DNA from: Pseudomonadota bacterium
GTDB lineage: Bacteria; Pseudomonadota; Alphaproteobacteria; Rhizobiales; Hyphomicrobiaceae
Direction: 5' to 3'
DNA: 64,000 nt
Assembly: GCA_018242295.1 (NCBI GenBank)
Contig: JAFECE010000007.1
Coordinates: 186,001-250,000 of the forward strand
Numbering within the stretch: position 1 is the stretch's first letter; the number at the start of each line of letters is the position of its first letter. This document shows positions 9,624 through 19,481 of the stretch, piece after piece. The translations under genes were made by a program, and so were the position numbers. The notes under the pieces were generated by a model, which was not told where the DNA came from, did no database searches, and saw only the letters and a list, made by a program, of their open reading frames with translations.

Positions 9624-9974
9624 CGGCGTCGCATTTCCGAGCCCAAGTCGGCTGCGACCTTTCATCCTGAGCTTCGATAATTTCGCCAATCGTCGCCGAT
9701 GATTGGGGCTTCGCACGTGTTCGATGGCGAGCAGTTCGCCGATCGGAATGAGCGGCAAGCACGACGCCTTTACCGAATATCAAGGCATTGCTGAGATAAA
9801 GGAGAAACAGGTCTCGGACCCCAGGGTTTGTTCCCAGGTTCGTTGACCGCCAAAGTTTCGTGTCGCGTCCAAAACCCCATGCTTTTGCGAGCATGGGGTT
9901 TTTGCATCTTTCGGCGTGGCCTTGAGCAACCCGCCGTTTCGCGCTAGCACCAGCCACTTACATAAAGGCTGAGC
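9624..9974 (+). other. 351-base intergenic stretch, possible long 3' UTR or small RNA
   Basis: No protein gene is supported between gpsA and the EVE gene. A small inverted repeat (CCAATC/GATTGG) lies near 9690-9710. A strong intrinsic terminator lies at 9871-9903, about 250 bases after the gpsA stop. That distance is long for a simple 3' UTR, so an independent small RNA ending at the terminator is possible. A GATAAT at 9676-9681 could be a -10 element, but I find no good -35 for it. Confidence 0.4.
9871..9903 (+). terminator. Strong intrinsic terminator
   Basis: A perfect 13-base-pair stem, AAAACCCCATGCT (9871-9883) pairing with AGCATGGGGTTTT (9890-9902), closes a six-base loop and runs into five T residues. 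The A-rich left flank means it could act on both strands. Confidence 0.85.
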
Positions 9975-10415
9975 ATGACCGCCTTCTGGCTGCTGAAATC
10001 CGAACCCGACGTGTTCTCTTGGAACGATCTCGTTTCCCGTGGCAAGCAGGGGGAATCGTGGGACGGTGTTCGCAATTATCAGGCTCGCAACAACATGCGG
10101 GCGATGAAAGTTGGCGACCTCGGATTTTTCTATCACTCGAACGAAGGCAAAGAGATCGTCGGAATTCTCCGCGTAATTGCACCTGCTCATCCCGAGGCTA
10201 AGGATGATACTGGAAAGTGGGAATGCGTCGACGTCGCCGCGGTCGTCCCCGTTCCAAAACCGGTTGGCCTCGACGCCGTCAAGGCCAACCCGAATCTTTC
10301 GAGCATGGTGCTCGTCAACAATTCGCGTCTGTCGGTCCAGCCCGTGTCCGCCGATGAATGGAAGGAAATCTGCAAGATGGGCGGTGTCGATCTGAAGACG
10401 CTCAAGGATCGATGA
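9975..10415 (+). CDS. EVE-domain protein (PUA-like, modified-base-binding fold)
   Basis: A protein of 146 residues made of a single EVE domain (formerly DUF55). The opening AFWLLKSEPDVFSWNDL, the WDGVRNYQARNNMR segment (about residues 30-43), and GDLGFFYHS with VGILRV form the family core. EVE domains resemble PUA and YTH folds and are thought to bind modified bases in nucleic acid; the bacterial stand-alone form has no proven substrate. It overlaps the next gene by four bases (ATGA), so the two are almost certainly co-translated. Confidence 0.88.
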   Translation: MTAFWLLKSEPDVFSWNDLVSRGKQGESWDGVRNYQARNNMRAMKVGDLGFFYHSNEGKEIVGILRVIAPAHPEAKDDTGKWECVDVAAVVPVPKPVGLDAVKANPNLSSMVLVNNSRLSVQPVSADEWKEICKMGGVDLKTLKDR

Positions 10416-11080
10416 CCGCCCGGCTCGATCCCGCTGATCCTCAAAGCGCTAAACAGTTCATAGTCAAAAACACGAAGCCCATCGCTCCGCCTTTGGTGCC
10501 CGAAATCATGCTGCGCCTTGCAGAAGAGTCGCTGCCGATTTGGCAAAAAACCGAGGACGAACTCGATGCGCTTAACGTGCCGCCGCCCTACTGGGCTTTC
10601 GCTTGGGCCGGAGGTCAGGCCGTCAGCCGCTACCTGCTCGATCACCCCGAAATTTGCCGCGGCCGGACCGTTCTCGATATTGGTGCGGGCTCCGGAATTT
10701 CCGCGATCGCAGCCGCCAAGACAGGCGCCGCTCGCGTCATAGCCGCGGATATCGACGGATTGGCGGTCGCCGCCTGTGCCGTGAATGCCGAAGCAAACGG
10801 CGTTGCCATCGAAACGATGTTAGCCGATTTGCTCGACGCCGAGCCCCCGGAGAGGAGTGTCGTCATCCTGGGTGATCTCTTTTACGAGCGCCAGCTCGCC
10901 ACCCGCGTCACGGAGTACATCAACCGGGCCAGAGAACGCGGCTGCTTGGTCTACATCGGCGATCCGCGGCGAAGCTATTTCCCGGAAAACCGATTCACAC
11001 CTCTTGCAGAATATCAGGTCCCGGTAACGCGCGAGCTTGAGGATTACGACATCAAGCGGACGACCGTCTGGGGCGGGTAG
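10412..11080 (+). CDS. Class I SAM methyltransferase, ETF-beta lysine methyltransferase-like
   Basis: A protein of 222 residues. The ATG at 10412 overlaps the EVE gene stop, which fixes the start. It has the SAM-binding motif VLDIGAGSG (87-95), the acidic end of strand 2 in AADID, and a LGDLFYER segment. The PPPYWAFAWAGGQA stretch (57-70) before motif I is the hallmark of the METTL20/PrmB-like group, which methylates protein lysines such as those of electron-transfer flavoprotein beta in bacteria and mitochondria. The substrate is inferred, not shown. A nucleic-acid target linked to the EVE partner is an alternative. Confidence 0.75.
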   Translation: MTARLDPADPQSAKQFIVKNTKPIAPPLVPEIMLRLAEESLPIWQKTEDELDALNVPPPYWAFAWAGGQAVSRYLLDHPEICRGRTVLDIGAGSGISAIAAAKTGAARVIAADIDGLAVAACAVNAEANGVAIETMLADLLDAEPPERSVVILGDLFYERQLATRVTEYINRARERGCLVYIGDPRRSYFPENRFTPLAEYQVPVTRELEDYDIKRTTVWGG

Positions 11081-11155
11081 AAGGCGTTGCGGCAGTGCGA
11101 TATTGAACTGCAAACATTTTAGGCCCAGACGGCGGCAGGTCGATAATCGATCATG

Positions 11156-11184
11156 TTGTGAACCGGCGCGCGCCGCAGCATAAT
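11156..11184 (+). promoter_or_regulatory. Sigma-70-type promoter of acs with palindromic spacer
   Basis: A -35 element TTGTGA (11156-11161) and a -10 element CATAAT (11179-11184) are separated by 17 bases, the optimal spacing. The spacer holds a perfect 12-base palindrome CGGCGCGCGCCG (11164-11175), which could be an operator or chance in GC-rich DNA. The acs start codon follows 47 bases later, with a GGAGGAG ribosome site just before it. Confidence 0.5.
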
Positions 11185-11231
11185 AGGGGAAATGGCCGCG
11201 TCTCAGACGGCCAATCGGAGGAGCGCTTCTC

Positions 11232-13178
11232 ATGTCGGACAAAGTTTACGCCGTGCCCTCTCAATGGGCGGAGCGGGCTTATATTAACTCTGATTCCTAT
11301 AACACGATGTATGAGCAGTCCGTTGCCGACCCCGAGAAATTCTGGGCGAACGCCGGCAAACGCATCGATTGGATCAAGCCCTATACGCGCGCGAAAAATA
11401 CGAGCTTCGCGCCCGGCAACGTTGATATCCGCTGGTACGAGGACGGTACGCTCAACGTCTCGGCAAACTGCATCGATCGCCACATCGAGAAGCGCGGCGA
11501 TAAAGTTGCGATCATCTGGGAAGGCGACAATCCGAACGAAAGCGAACAGATCACCTATCGCCAGCTTCACGACCGCGTGCAGCGCTTCGCCAACGTGCTG
11601 AAGAAGCACGGCGTCAAGAGAGGCGACCGCGTCACGATCTATCTGCCGATGATTCCCGAAGCAGCCTACGCGATGCTCGCCTGCACGCGGATAGGTGCTG
11701 TTCATTCGATTGTCTTCGGCGGATTTTCACCGGACAGCCTTCAGAACCGCATCGAAGACGCGGACTCAAAGCTCATCATCACGGCGGATGAAGCCCTACG
11801 CGCCGGCAAAAATGTGCCCCTGAAGAAGAACGCCGACGCGGCGCTGGCGAAATGCAAGGGCGACGAAAAATTGCTCGTCGTCCGCCGCACCGGAAACCCC
11901 GTCCCGTGGACGGACGGCCGCGATTTCTGGCTGCATGAAGAGCTTGCGACCGTTCCCGCCGAATGCAGCCCGGTTGAAATGCGGGCCGAAGACCCGCTGT
12001 TCATTCTCTACACGTCGGGTTCGACCGGGAAGCCGAAGGGCGTCGTCCACACGACGGGCGGATATCTCGTCTACGCGTCGATGACCCATCAATACGTTTT
12101 CGACTACCACGAAGACGATATCTATTGGTGCACGGCGGACGTCGGCTGGGTCACCGGGCACAGCTACATCGTTTACGGACCACTCGCGAACGGCGCAACG
12201 ACGCTGATGTTCGAGGGCGTGCCGACCTATCCGACGTCATCCCGGTTCTGGAACGTCGTCGATAAGTGGAAAGTCACGATCTTCTATACCGCGCCGACAG
12301 CCATTCGCTCGCTGATGGGCGCCGGCGATTCGCTCGTCAAAGCCACGGACCGCTCCTCATTGCGCCTTCTCGGCTCGGTCGGCGAACCCATCAATCCCGA
12401 AGCCTGGGAGTGGTATCATCAGGTCGTCGGCGACGGCAGATGCCCGATCGTCGATACGTGGTGGCAAACCGAAACGGGCGGCATTCTCATCACGCCGCTT
12501 CCCGGCGCGACGGATTTGAAGCCAGGTTCGGCAACGAAGCCCTTCTTCGGCATTCGTCCCGCCCTTGTTGACGAAAAAGGCCAATTCCTCGGCGGCGCGG
12601 CGCAAGGCAATCTCGTCATACTCGACAGCTGGCCGGGACAGTCGCGCACGATCTACGGCGACCATGACCGGTTCGTGCAAACGTACTTCTCCGCCTATCC
12701 GGGAATGTACTTCTCGGGCGACGGCTGCCGCCGCGATGCCGATGGCTATTATTGGATCACCGGCCGTGTCGACGACGTCATCAACGTCTCCGGCCACCGC
12801 ATGGGAACGGCCGAAGTCGAAAGCGCGCTCGTCTCCCATCCGAAGGTCGCCGAAGCCGCCGTCGTCGGCTATCCGCACGATCTCAAGGGCCAGGGCATCT
12901 ATTGCTACGTGACGCTCAACATCGGCGAGAGCGGCGATGATGCGCTGAAGCGCGATCTCGTCGCCCATGTCCGTAAAGAGATCGGCCCGATCGCCTCTCC
13001 GGATCTCATCCAGTTCTCGCCCGGTCTGCCGAAGACGCGGTCCGGCAAGATTATGCGCCGCATCTTGCGCAAGATCGCGGAGGATGATTTCGGCAGCTTG
13101 GGCGATACCTCGACGCTGTCCGATCCGACCGTCGTCGATGATCTGATCACCAATCGTCAGAACCGGCGCGTCATCTAG
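11232..13178 (+). CDS. acs: Acetyl-CoA synthetase
   Basis: A protein of 648 residues, full length for Acs, which activates acetate to acetyl-CoA through acetyl-AMP. It has the AMP-binding P-loop [12 protein letters not shown], the WWQTETGG motif that shapes the acyl pocket, and [17 protein letters not shown] in the hinge. The C-terminal [11 protein letters not shown] carries the lysine (K606) that protein acetylation switches off in this family. It is a single-gene unit with its own promoter (11156-11184), a strong GGAGGAG ribosome site and a hairpin at 13195-13225. Confidence 0.98.
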   Translation: MSDKVYAVPSQWAERAYINSDSYNTMYEQSVADPEKFWANAGKRIDWIKPYTRAKNTSFAPGNVDIRWYEDGTLNVSANCIDRHIEKRGDKVAIIWEGDNPNESEQITYRQLHDRVQRFANVLKKHGVKRGDRVTIYLPMIPEAAYAMLACTRIGAVHSIVFGGFSPDSLQNRIEDADSKLIITADEALRAGKNVPLKKNADAALAKCKGDEKLLVVRRTGNPVPWTDGRDFWLHEELATVPAECSPVEMRAEDPLFILYTSGSTGKPKGVVHTTGGYLVYASMTHQYVFDYHEDDIYWCTADVGWVTGHSYIVYGPLANGATTLMFEGVPTYPTSSRFWNVVDKWKVTIFYTAPTAIRSLMGAGDSLVKATDRSSLRLLGSVGEPINPEAWEWYHQVVGDGRCPIVDTWWQTETGGILITPLPGATDLKPGSATKPFFGIRPALVDEKGQFLGGAAQGNLVILDSWPGQSRTIYGDHDRFVQTYFSAYPGMYFSGDGCRRDADGYYWITGRVDDVINVSGHRMGTAEVESALVSHPKVAEAAVVGYPHDLKGQGIYCYVTLNIGESGDDALKRDLVAHVRKEIGPIASPDLIQFSPGLPKTRSGKIMRRILRKIAEDDFGSLGDTSTLSDPTVVDDLITNRQNRRVI

Positions 13179-13194
13179 CGTCCACACTACCGGC

Positions 13195-13225
13195 GGCGGC
13201 ATCAAAAGTCAGATGTGATGCCGCC
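13195..13225 (+). terminator. Probable acs terminator shared with the convergent gene
   Basis: GGCGGCATCA (13195-13204) pairs perfectly with TGATGCCGCC (13216-13225) across an 11-base loop, followed by CTTCT. It lies 16 bases after the acs stop. Its left arm contains the stop codon of the convergent SdhAF4-like gene. The T tract is weak. Confidence 0.45.
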
Positions 13226-13447
13226 CTTCTCCCAGTCGCCGAAACGCGTGGGATCGGGCCCGTCTCTGCCACCGATTTCACGCGGCGCCTTGGATTCGCC
13301 AGCCTGTTTTTGACGCCGTTCTTCGGCCTCTGCGAGCGCGCGGCGAGCCTCGGGCGTCAGCACGCGCGTATCGGGCAAAGCCGATTGCGCCTCATCCGGC
13401 CGCTCGCCGCCGGCCCTGTCATCGCCTGTCCGATCTTCGGCTGTCAT
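13202..13447 (-). CDS. Succinate dehydrogenase assembly factor 4-type protein (DUF1674)
   Basis: A protein of 81 residues; the ATG at 13447 (MTAEDRTGD) is chosen because the upstream extension is basic and unconserved in look. The C-terminal signature GGRDGPDPTRFGDWEKGG with the final DF is the DUF1674/SDHAF4 motif. In mitochondria SDHAF4 binds the flavinylated SdhA subunit and helps assemble complex II; the bacterial homologue is inferred to do the same. The N-terminal half is charged and probably disordered. It is divergent from htpX. Confidence 0.85.
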   Translation of the reverse strand: MTAEDRTGDDRAGGERPDEAQSALPDTRVLTPEARRALAEAEERRQKQAGESKAPREIGGRDGPDPTRFGDWEKGGITSDF

Positions 13448-13583
13448 ATAGAGCAAACGTCCCTTTAATCGGTTTCGCTGCCTTTTTCGGCGCGTCGCCT
13501 TTATGGATTTCGTTCGGCACCATATATACGCGGCTGTAAGGTTGTAGACTAGCTTAGGGACCACGTGTCGCGAGTATGCTCAA

Positions 13584-14543
13584 ATGCCTATGAACTATGC
13601 CAAGACCGCGCTGCTTCTGGCGGCACTGACAGCGATCTTCGTCGCATTGGGCGCAGCCATCGGCGGCCAGGCGGGTCTCGTCATCGCGTTCTTTATCGCG
13701 CTGGTGATGAACGTCGTCAGTCTATGGAAATCGGATTCGATCGTCCTCCGCATGTTCAACGCCCAGGAGGTCAGCGAAGCGACAGCGCCTGAGCTCTATC
13801 GCATCGTCCGCGATCTGGCTCGCAATGCAGACCTTCCGATGCCGCGCGTCTACATCATGAACAATCCGCAGCCCAATGCTTTCGCGACGGGTCGCAGCCC
13901 CTCGCACGCCGCCGTCTGTGCATCGACCGGCCTTCTTGAAGCGCTCGACCGCGATGAGATCGCCGGCGTGCTTGCGCACGAGCTGGCGCACATCAAGAAC
14001 CGGGACACGTTGACAATGGCCGTCGCCGCAACCATTGGCGGCGCGGTATCGATGGTCGCTCAATATATGCAGTTCGGCATGTTGTTCGGCGGCGGCCGCG
14101 GTGGCGATCGTGGCGGCCTTGGCGTGTTCGGCACGCTCGCCGCCATCATTCTTGCGCCGATGGCCGCTGGCATGGTGCAGATGGCAATCAGCCGCTCCCG
14201 CGAATATCAGGCCGATCGTCTCGGCGCGATGATTTGTGGTAAGCCCCTCTGGCTCGCCTCGGCTTTGCGAAAAATCGATGTCGCAGCGCGCCGGATTCCG
14301 AATGAGGAAGCCGAAGCGATCCCTGCCGCCGCGCATATGTTCATCATCAATCCGCTGAACGGCCACGGCGTCGACAATCTTTTCTCGACCCACCCCAATG
14401 TTGAAAATCGCATCGCCGCGCTCGAAACCCAGGCACGCGAGATGGGCGACACTGGCACCGGACCTGGCGGTCGCGCCGGCAGCTCCGGCGAAGTCTGGAT
14501 CGGTGGTCAGAACTACACCAAACCGCCGAACCCTTGGGGCTGA
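13584..14543 (+). CDS. htpX: Membrane-bound zinc protease HtpX
   Basis: A protein of 319 residues. HtpX degrades misfolded inner-membrane proteins alongside FtsH. The zinc motif HELAH is at residues 132-136 (H132, E133, H136), and [11 protein letters not shown] supplies the third ligand region. Paired membrane helices lie near the start (about 5-45) and around 145-195. A Gly-rich tail closes the protein. MNYAKT at 13590 is an equally good start two codons in. First gene of the htpX-rsmB-heparinase-purH run. Confidence 0.96.
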   Translation: MPMNYAKTALLLAALTAIFVALGAAIGGQAGLVIAFFIALVMNVVSLWKSDSIVLRMFNAQEVSEATAPELYRIVRDLARNADLPMPRVYIMNNPQPNAFATGRSPSHAAVCASTGLLEALDRDEIAGVLAHELAHIKNRDTLTMAVAATIGGAVSMVAQYMQFGMLFGGGRGGDRGGLGVFGTLAAIILAPMAAGMVQMAISRSREYQADRLGAMICGKPLWLASALRKIDVAARRIPNEEAEAIPAAAHMFIINPLNGHGVDNLFSTHPNVENRIAALETQAREMGDTGTGPGGRAGSSGEVWIGGQNYTKPPNPWG

Positions 14544-14544
14544 C

Positions 14545-15957
14545 GTGAAAGATACTATAAAAAGAAACGGTCCGCGCCCGGCGGCAATGGGCGCGCGCTT
14601 CAAGCGCGATCACAAACCCACGGCTAAAGCCGCTCGTCCTCCATCACCCGCGGGCGACGGTCTTAAGACGCGCGATGCCGCGGTTTCGGCGCTCTTCTCC
14701 GTATTGATTGAACATCGCCCGTTCGACGACGCGTTCGCAACCGTGTCTGCGGCACGCGATCTCGCGCCCCGCGACCGCGCCTTTGCCCGCCTCATCGCCA
14801 CCACGGCTCTCCGCAATCGCGGCGCTCTCCAGGCCGTGCTGAAAACCTACATCGCAAAGCCGCTGCCCGAACACATCGGCCGCTTGGACGAAATCCTTCT
14901 TGCGGCCGCGGCGCAGCTCCTTCTGCTGCAAACGCCGCCGCACGCCGCGATCTCTCTTGCCGTCGATCAATGTCACGCCGACACCAACGGCAAACGCTTT
15001 GCAAATCTCGTCAACGCCGTCCTGCGGCGCTTGAGCGAAACCGGCCAGGGCCGCCTCGCATCGCTGGATAATGTCACGCTGACGTTCCCGGATTGGCTCC
15101 TCAAGCGTTGGAGCGACACATATGGCGCAGCCGAGGCTCGGCAAATCGCCCGCGCATCGCTGGTCGAACCGGCCCTCGATCTGACCGTCAAATCCGATCC
15201 CGAACTGTGGGCCGAGCGCATCGGCGCCGTCGTGCTGCCGACCGGCTCGATCCGCTGCGCCCAAGCCGGACGCATCGAGGAACTCCCGGGCTTCAGCATT
15301 GGCGCGTGGTGGGTGCAGGACGCTGCCGCTGCTCTCCCGGTGAAGCTTCTGGGCGATGTCGCAGGTCTTTCGGTGCTCGACCTATGCGCCGCCCCCGGAG
15401 GCAAGACGGCGCAGCTCGCAGCCGGCGGCGCCGAGGTGACGGCAGTCGACAAGTCGGCTGGACGATTGTCACGCTTGAAAGAAAATCTCACGCGGCTCGG
15501 ACTTACCGCGAACACGGTCGTCTCCGACGCGCTGACATTCACGTCGGAAACGCAGTTCGACGCCATTCTTCTCGATAGCCCGTGCACGTCGACCGGAACG
15601 ATCCGCCGCCATCCCGATATCTTGTATCTGAAGCGGCCGGAAGACGTCGCCGCCCTCGCAAGCCTGCAGTCCAAATTGCTCGACCGCGCCGCTGGACTTT
15701 TGAAGCCCGGCGGCACGCTCGTCTATTGCACCTGTTCCCTCGAACGCGAGGAAGGCGAAGCCCAAGTCGATGCCTTCCTCGACCGCCACAAGGACTTCGC
15801 GCGACGCCCCATCATGCTCGATGAAGCGACGATCCCGCTGTCATGGCGAACGCGGGATGGCGATCTCCGGACGCTGCCGTCCCATTTCGCCGATTTGCCC
15901 GAAGGCTTGCGCGGCCTCGACGGCTTTTTCGCAGCAACCCTGATGAAGTCGGCCTAA
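14545..15957 (+). CDS. rsmB: 16S rRNA m5C methyltransferase RsmB-like (Sun/Fmu family)
   Basis: A protein of 470 residues from the GTG at 14545, one base after the htpX stop; an ATG at 14587 is an alternative. An N-terminal NusB-like helical domain (about 42-165) is followed by a Rossmann methyltransferase domain with motif I DLCAAPGGKT (279-288). The two catalytic cysteines are in DSPCTSTG (C347) and YCTCSLEREEGE (C397), as in m5C RNA methyltransferases. RsmB modifies C967 of 16S rRNA in E. coli. The basic N-terminal extension is longer than in E. coli. Confidence 0.9.
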   Translation: MKDTIKRNGPRPAAMGARFKRDHKPTAKAARPPSPAGDGLKTRDAAVSALFSVLIEHRPFDDAFATVSAARDLAPRDRAFARLIATTALRNRGALQAVLKTYIAKPLPEHIGRLDEILLAAAAQLLLLQTPPHAAISLAVDQCHADTNGKRFANLVNAVLRRLSETGQGRLASLDNVTLTFPDWLLKRWSDTYGAAEARQIARASLVEPALDLTVKSDPELWAERIGAVVLPTGSIRCAQAGRIEELPGFSIGAWWVQDAAAALPVKLLGDVAGLSVLDLCAAPGGKTAQLAAGGAEVTAVDKSAGRLSRLKENLTRLGLTANTVVSDALTFTSETQFDAILLDSPCTSTGTIRRHPDILYLKRPEDVAALASLQSKLLDRAAGLLKPGGTLVYCTCSLEREEGEAQVDAFLDRHKDFARRPIMLDEATIPLSWRTRDGDLRTLPSHFADLPEGLRGLDGFFAATLMKSA

Positions 15958-16059
15958 GCTCACAGTCTGTGCGCCCTGACGCCTTGTTTTGGCGCGGGTC
16001 AGGGGCTACTCCAATCTGCCGATCGGGCCAATTTCCGCGCGACGCAGGAGCAATCGCCC

Positions 16060-17778
16060 TTGAGCCTCAATGTCACGGAACGGCTGAAGATCCGCTCCCT
16101 TTCGGTTGAACGCCTCCGTCGCCGCGCCGTGACCTTCACGCTATCGTCGCCACTTATGCGTTGGCGCTACCTGGGCAACGGCGCCGATCAGATCCTGATC
16201 GTGCCGCAAGAGCTGCGCGCAGCGGATCCGAGCTTCTGGACAGAGGTTGCACACGGCCACTTTGGCCTTGCATCCGAGATCGCCGACCTGAAGGGCGCGT
16301 CCGCCTTTCGCGTAACGCCGCCAAGCCTGGCATGGGAGCGCGAGCTTCACGGTTTCGGCTGGCTACGGCATCTGGCGGCGACCGAAGAAGAAGAGGCGGC
16401 GACGGCGGCGCGAGAACTCGTCCTTGAATGGATCGCTTTGAAGCGCCTCTCACAAGGCATCGCTTACGAACCCGAAGTCATCGCCCGCCGGCTGATCTCC
16501 TGGATATCGCAAGCCAACATGCTGCTTGAGGGCCTCGACGCGCGCTCTTACACGCAGATCATGTCGAGCATGGGCCAACAGATCGTCGCGCTCCGAACGA
16601 CATGGCGCAATGCCCCCGACGGCGTGCCGCGCATGATCTGCCTGATCGCGCTCGTCCTGACGGGACTTTCCGTTTCCGGGCACGACCGACAACTGAAGGA
16701 AGCGGAAGCCGCGCTCGTGACCGAGCTGAAGCGGCAGGTTCTCGACGATGGCGGGCACGTCAGCCGCAGCGCCAGCGTACTATCCGATCTCGTCCTCGAC
16801 CTGCTGCCGCTCGGGCAGTGCTTCAGCTCGCGCGCTTTGCCACCGCCCGACGAGATCAATACGGCGATCAAAAAGTCTTTGAAGTTTTTGCGCTTCATGC
16901 GGCTCGGCGATGGCATGCTCGCGCGTTTCAACGGCGTCAGCACGGGTTCGCCCGCGGCGCTCGCGACAGTTCTGGGCTATTCGAGCGGCGAACTCGACCT
17001 CATGCCGGTCGCTCATTCGTCGGGCTATGCCAGGCTGGAACGCGGTTCAACGATCATCGTCGCCGACGTCGGCTCGCCTCCCCCGCTTGAGCTTTCGACG
17101 CAAGCGCAGGCCGGAGCACTATCTTTCGAGATGACGGCGCGCCATCATCTGATTTTCGCCAACGGCGGATTTCCGGGACCCGCCGACCACGACTGGGATT
17201 CCGTCGCGCGCGCAACCGCCAGCCACAACACGCTGTGCCTCGCCGAAACGTCGTCGTCGCGGCTCATCCGGCATGACCAGCTCGAAACCATGGTCGATGG
17301 CCTGCCGATCCGCGGGCCGGATACGGTCGCCTTCGAATTCAACAATGGCCCGGAACACGCGCAGTTAATCGCAAACCATGACGGTTATCTCAAACGCTTC
17401 GGCTTGATCCACGCGCGCCGACTCGTCCTGTCGGCAAATGGCGCCCGGTTGGATGGGGCCGACAGCCTCGAGCCGCCGAAGGGAACGCTCCGCCTGAAGC
17501 AGGATCTTCCTTACGCCATTCACTTCCATCTTCATCCGGATTGCGTCTGCCGCTTGGCCGGAAAGGGCGCCTGCCGGATTACCCTCCGCGACGGCGAAAC
17601 CTGGCTGTTCACCGTTGCCGGCGACACCGCCCAATTATCGATCGAAGAAAGCCTGTTCTTTGTGGACAGCGCCGGTCCGCGGCCGAGCCTCCAGATCGTG
17701 CTCCGCGGGACGACCTTCGGCCAGACGGAAGTTGGCTGGTCCGTGCACGCGGAACGGCCGAACGCCCGCCAGACCTGA
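16060..17778 (+). CDS. Heparinase II/III family protein
   Basis: A protein of 572 residues with an all-alpha toroid-like N-terminal half and a beta-sandwich C-terminal heparinase II/III domain (from about residue 330). The SHNTLCLAE segment near residue 390 is the conserved core of the C-terminal domain. The TTG at 16060 has an AGGAG ribosome site upstream. Homologues sit between rsmB and purH in many Hyphomicrobiales, yet no polysaccharide substrate is known and I see no signal peptide. Enzyme class is likely (uronate-polymer lyase); the substrate and location are unknown. Confidence 0.85.
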   Translation: MSLNVTERLKIRSLSVERLRRRAVTFTLSSPLMRWRYLGNGADQILIVPQELRAADPSFWTEVAHGHFGLASEIADLKGASAFRVTPPSLAWERELHGFGWLRHLAATEEEEAATAARELVLEWIALKRLSQGIAYEPEVIARRLISWISQANMLLEGLDARSYTQIMSSMGQQIVALRTTWRNAPDGVPRMICLIALVLTGLSVSGHDRQLKEAEAALVTELKRQVLDDGGHVSRSASVLSDLVLDLLPLGQCFSSRALPPPDEINTAIKKSLKFLRFMRLGDGMLARFNGVSTGSPAALATVLGYSSGELDLMPVAHSSGYARLERGSTIIVADVGSPPPLELSTQAQAGALSFEMTARHHLIFANGGFPGPADHDWDSVARATASHNTLCLAETSSSRLIRHDQLETMVDGLPIRGPDTVAFEFNNGPEHAQLIANHDGYLKRFGLIHARRLVLSANGARLDGADSLEPPKGTLRLKQDLPYAIHFHLHPDCVCRLAGKGACRITLRDGETWLFTVAGDTAQLSIEESLFFVDSAGPRPSLQIVLRGTTFGQTEVGWSVHAERPNARQT

Positions 17779-17891
17779 TCGAAAGAGACCTGACCGCCCG
17801 GCGGCGACGAGCCCGCATCCGCGCGTCAGATCCACGCGCGGGATAGCCTTGCTAAACGCGTCGTGCTAACCGCCACTCAGAACACACCGGG

Positions 17892-19481
17892 ATGCACATG
17901 GCCGATCAACAGATACGCCGGGCCCTCCTGTCTGTCTCCGACAAGACCGGGCTCATTTCTTTCGCCACCGCTCTGAAAAACCGCGGCATTGAGCTTGTTT
18001 CGACCGGCGGCACCGCCGCCGCCCTCAAGGCTGCGGGCCTTCCGGTTCAAGACGTCTCTGAGTTGACGGGCTTTCCCGAAATGATGGACGGGCGCGTCAA
18101 GACTTTGCATCCCAAAGTCCACGGCGGCCTTCTCGCCATTCGCGGCAACGCCGTGCACGACGAAGCCGCGCGCGAGCATGGAATTTTGCCGATCGATCTG
18201 CTCGTCGTGAACCTCTATCCCTTCGAGGCTACGGTCGCCAAGAATGCAGCCTACGACGACTGCGTCGAGAATATCGATGTCGGCGGCCCAGCGATGATCC
18301 GCGGTGCCGCGAAAAATCACGACAGCGTCACCGTCATCGTCGAACCGGCCGACTATGATCGCGTGCTCGCGGAAATCGCGGCCAACAACGGCACGACGAC
18401 ACTCGCGCTTCGCAAAGCGCTCGCCGCCAAAGCCTTCGCGCGAACGGCCGCCTATGACGCGGCGATCAGCAACTGGTTCGCGCGCGAGATCGGCACGACG
18501 ACGCCCGACTACCGCGCGTTCGGCGGCAAGCTCGGCCAGGCGCTGCGCTACGGCGAGAATGCCCATCAATCGGCCGCCCTCTATCTCTCGGCGGAACACC
18601 GCATCGGTGTCGCAACCGCCGAGCAGCTGCAGGGGAAGGAACTCTCCTACAACAACATCAACGATACCGACGCCGCCTTCGAGCTCGTGTCGGAATTTGA
18701 TCCGAAAATTCCCGCCGTTGCCATCATCAAACACGCCAATCCGTGCGGTGTCGCGACCGGGACTTCGCTCGCAGATGCCTACCGCAAAGCACTCGCCTGC
18801 GATCCGACGAGCGCCTTCGGCGGTATCATCGCGCTCAATCAGGCAATCGACGCCGAAGCCGCCGGCGAAATAACGAAGATCTTCACCGAAGTCGTCATCG
18901 CCCCGGGCGCGACCAATGAAGCAAAGGCGATTTTCGCATCCAAGAAAAATCTCCGCCTGCTGGTGACGGATGGCCTTGCCGACTCGCGCGCTGCGGGCAT
19001 GAGCTTCAAATCCGTCGCTGGCGGCTTCCTCGTTCAATCGCGGGACGCAAGCAACGCCGACGATCTCGAATTGAAAGTCGTGACGAAACGCGCTCCGACC
19101 GAAGCCGAGCTGCAAGACCTGCGGTTCGCGTTCAAGGTTGCGAAGCACGTAAAGTCCAACGCCATCGTCTACGCGAAGAATGGCGCGACGGTCGGCGTCG
19201 GCGCCGGTCAGATGAGCCGTGTGGACTCAGCCCGCATCGCCGCCTGGAAAGCCGCCGAGGCCGCAAAGGCCGAAGGCCTGGACGCGCCTCTGACGATCGG
19301 ATCGGTCGTCGCCTCGGATGCGTTCTTCCCGTTCGCCGATGGACTGATCACGGCGGCCGAGGCTGGAGTAACGGCCATCATTCAGCCGGGCGGCTCGATG
19401 CGCGACGACGAAGTGATCAAGGCCGCGGATGAGCGTGGCCTCGCCATGGTCTTCACCGGCGTTCGCCACTTCCGGCATTAG
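17892..19481 (+). CDS. purH: Bifunctional AICAR formyltransferase / IMP cyclohydrolase
   Basis: A protein of 529 residues catalysing the last two steps of IMP synthesis. The N-terminal MGS-like cyclohydrolase domain starts [13 protein letters not shown] and contains STGGTAAAL and [16 protein letters not shown]. The formyltransferase domain has [25 protein letters not shown] and KHANPCGVA, the last with the catalytic His. It ends in the usual [11 protein letters not shown] start two codons later (17898) is also possible. Its stop codon overlaps that of the convergent transporter gene by four bases. Confidence 0.98.
   Translation: MHMADQQIRRALLSVSDKTGLISFATALKNRGIELVSTGGTAAALKAAGLPVQDVSELTGFPEMMDGRVKTLHPKVHGGLLAIRGNAVHDEAAREHGILPIDLLVVNLYPFEATVAKNAAYDDCVENIDVGGPAMIRGAAKNHDSVTVIVEPADYDRVLAEIAANNGTTTLALRKALAAKAFARTAAYDAAISNWFAREIGTTTPDYRAFGGKLGQALRYGENAHQSAALYLSAEHRIGVATAEQLQGKELSYNNINDTDAAFELVSEFDPKIPAVAIIKHANPCGVATGTSLADAYRKALACDPTSAFGGIIALNQAIDAEAAGEITKIFTEVVIAPGATNEAKAIFASKKNLRLLVTDGLADSRAAGMSFKSVAGGFLVQSRDASNADDLELKVVTKRAPTEAELQDLRFAFKVAKHVKSNAIVYAKNGATVGVGAGQMSRVDSARIAAWKAAEAAKAEGLDAPLTIGSVVASDAFFPFADGLITAAEAGVTAIIQPGGSMRDDEVIKAADERGLAMVFTGVRHFRH

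Noticed and set aside
17877-19148. A 423-codon minus-strand open frame
   Set aside because: Antisense to purH, which is full length with all motifs; no family match in the shadow.
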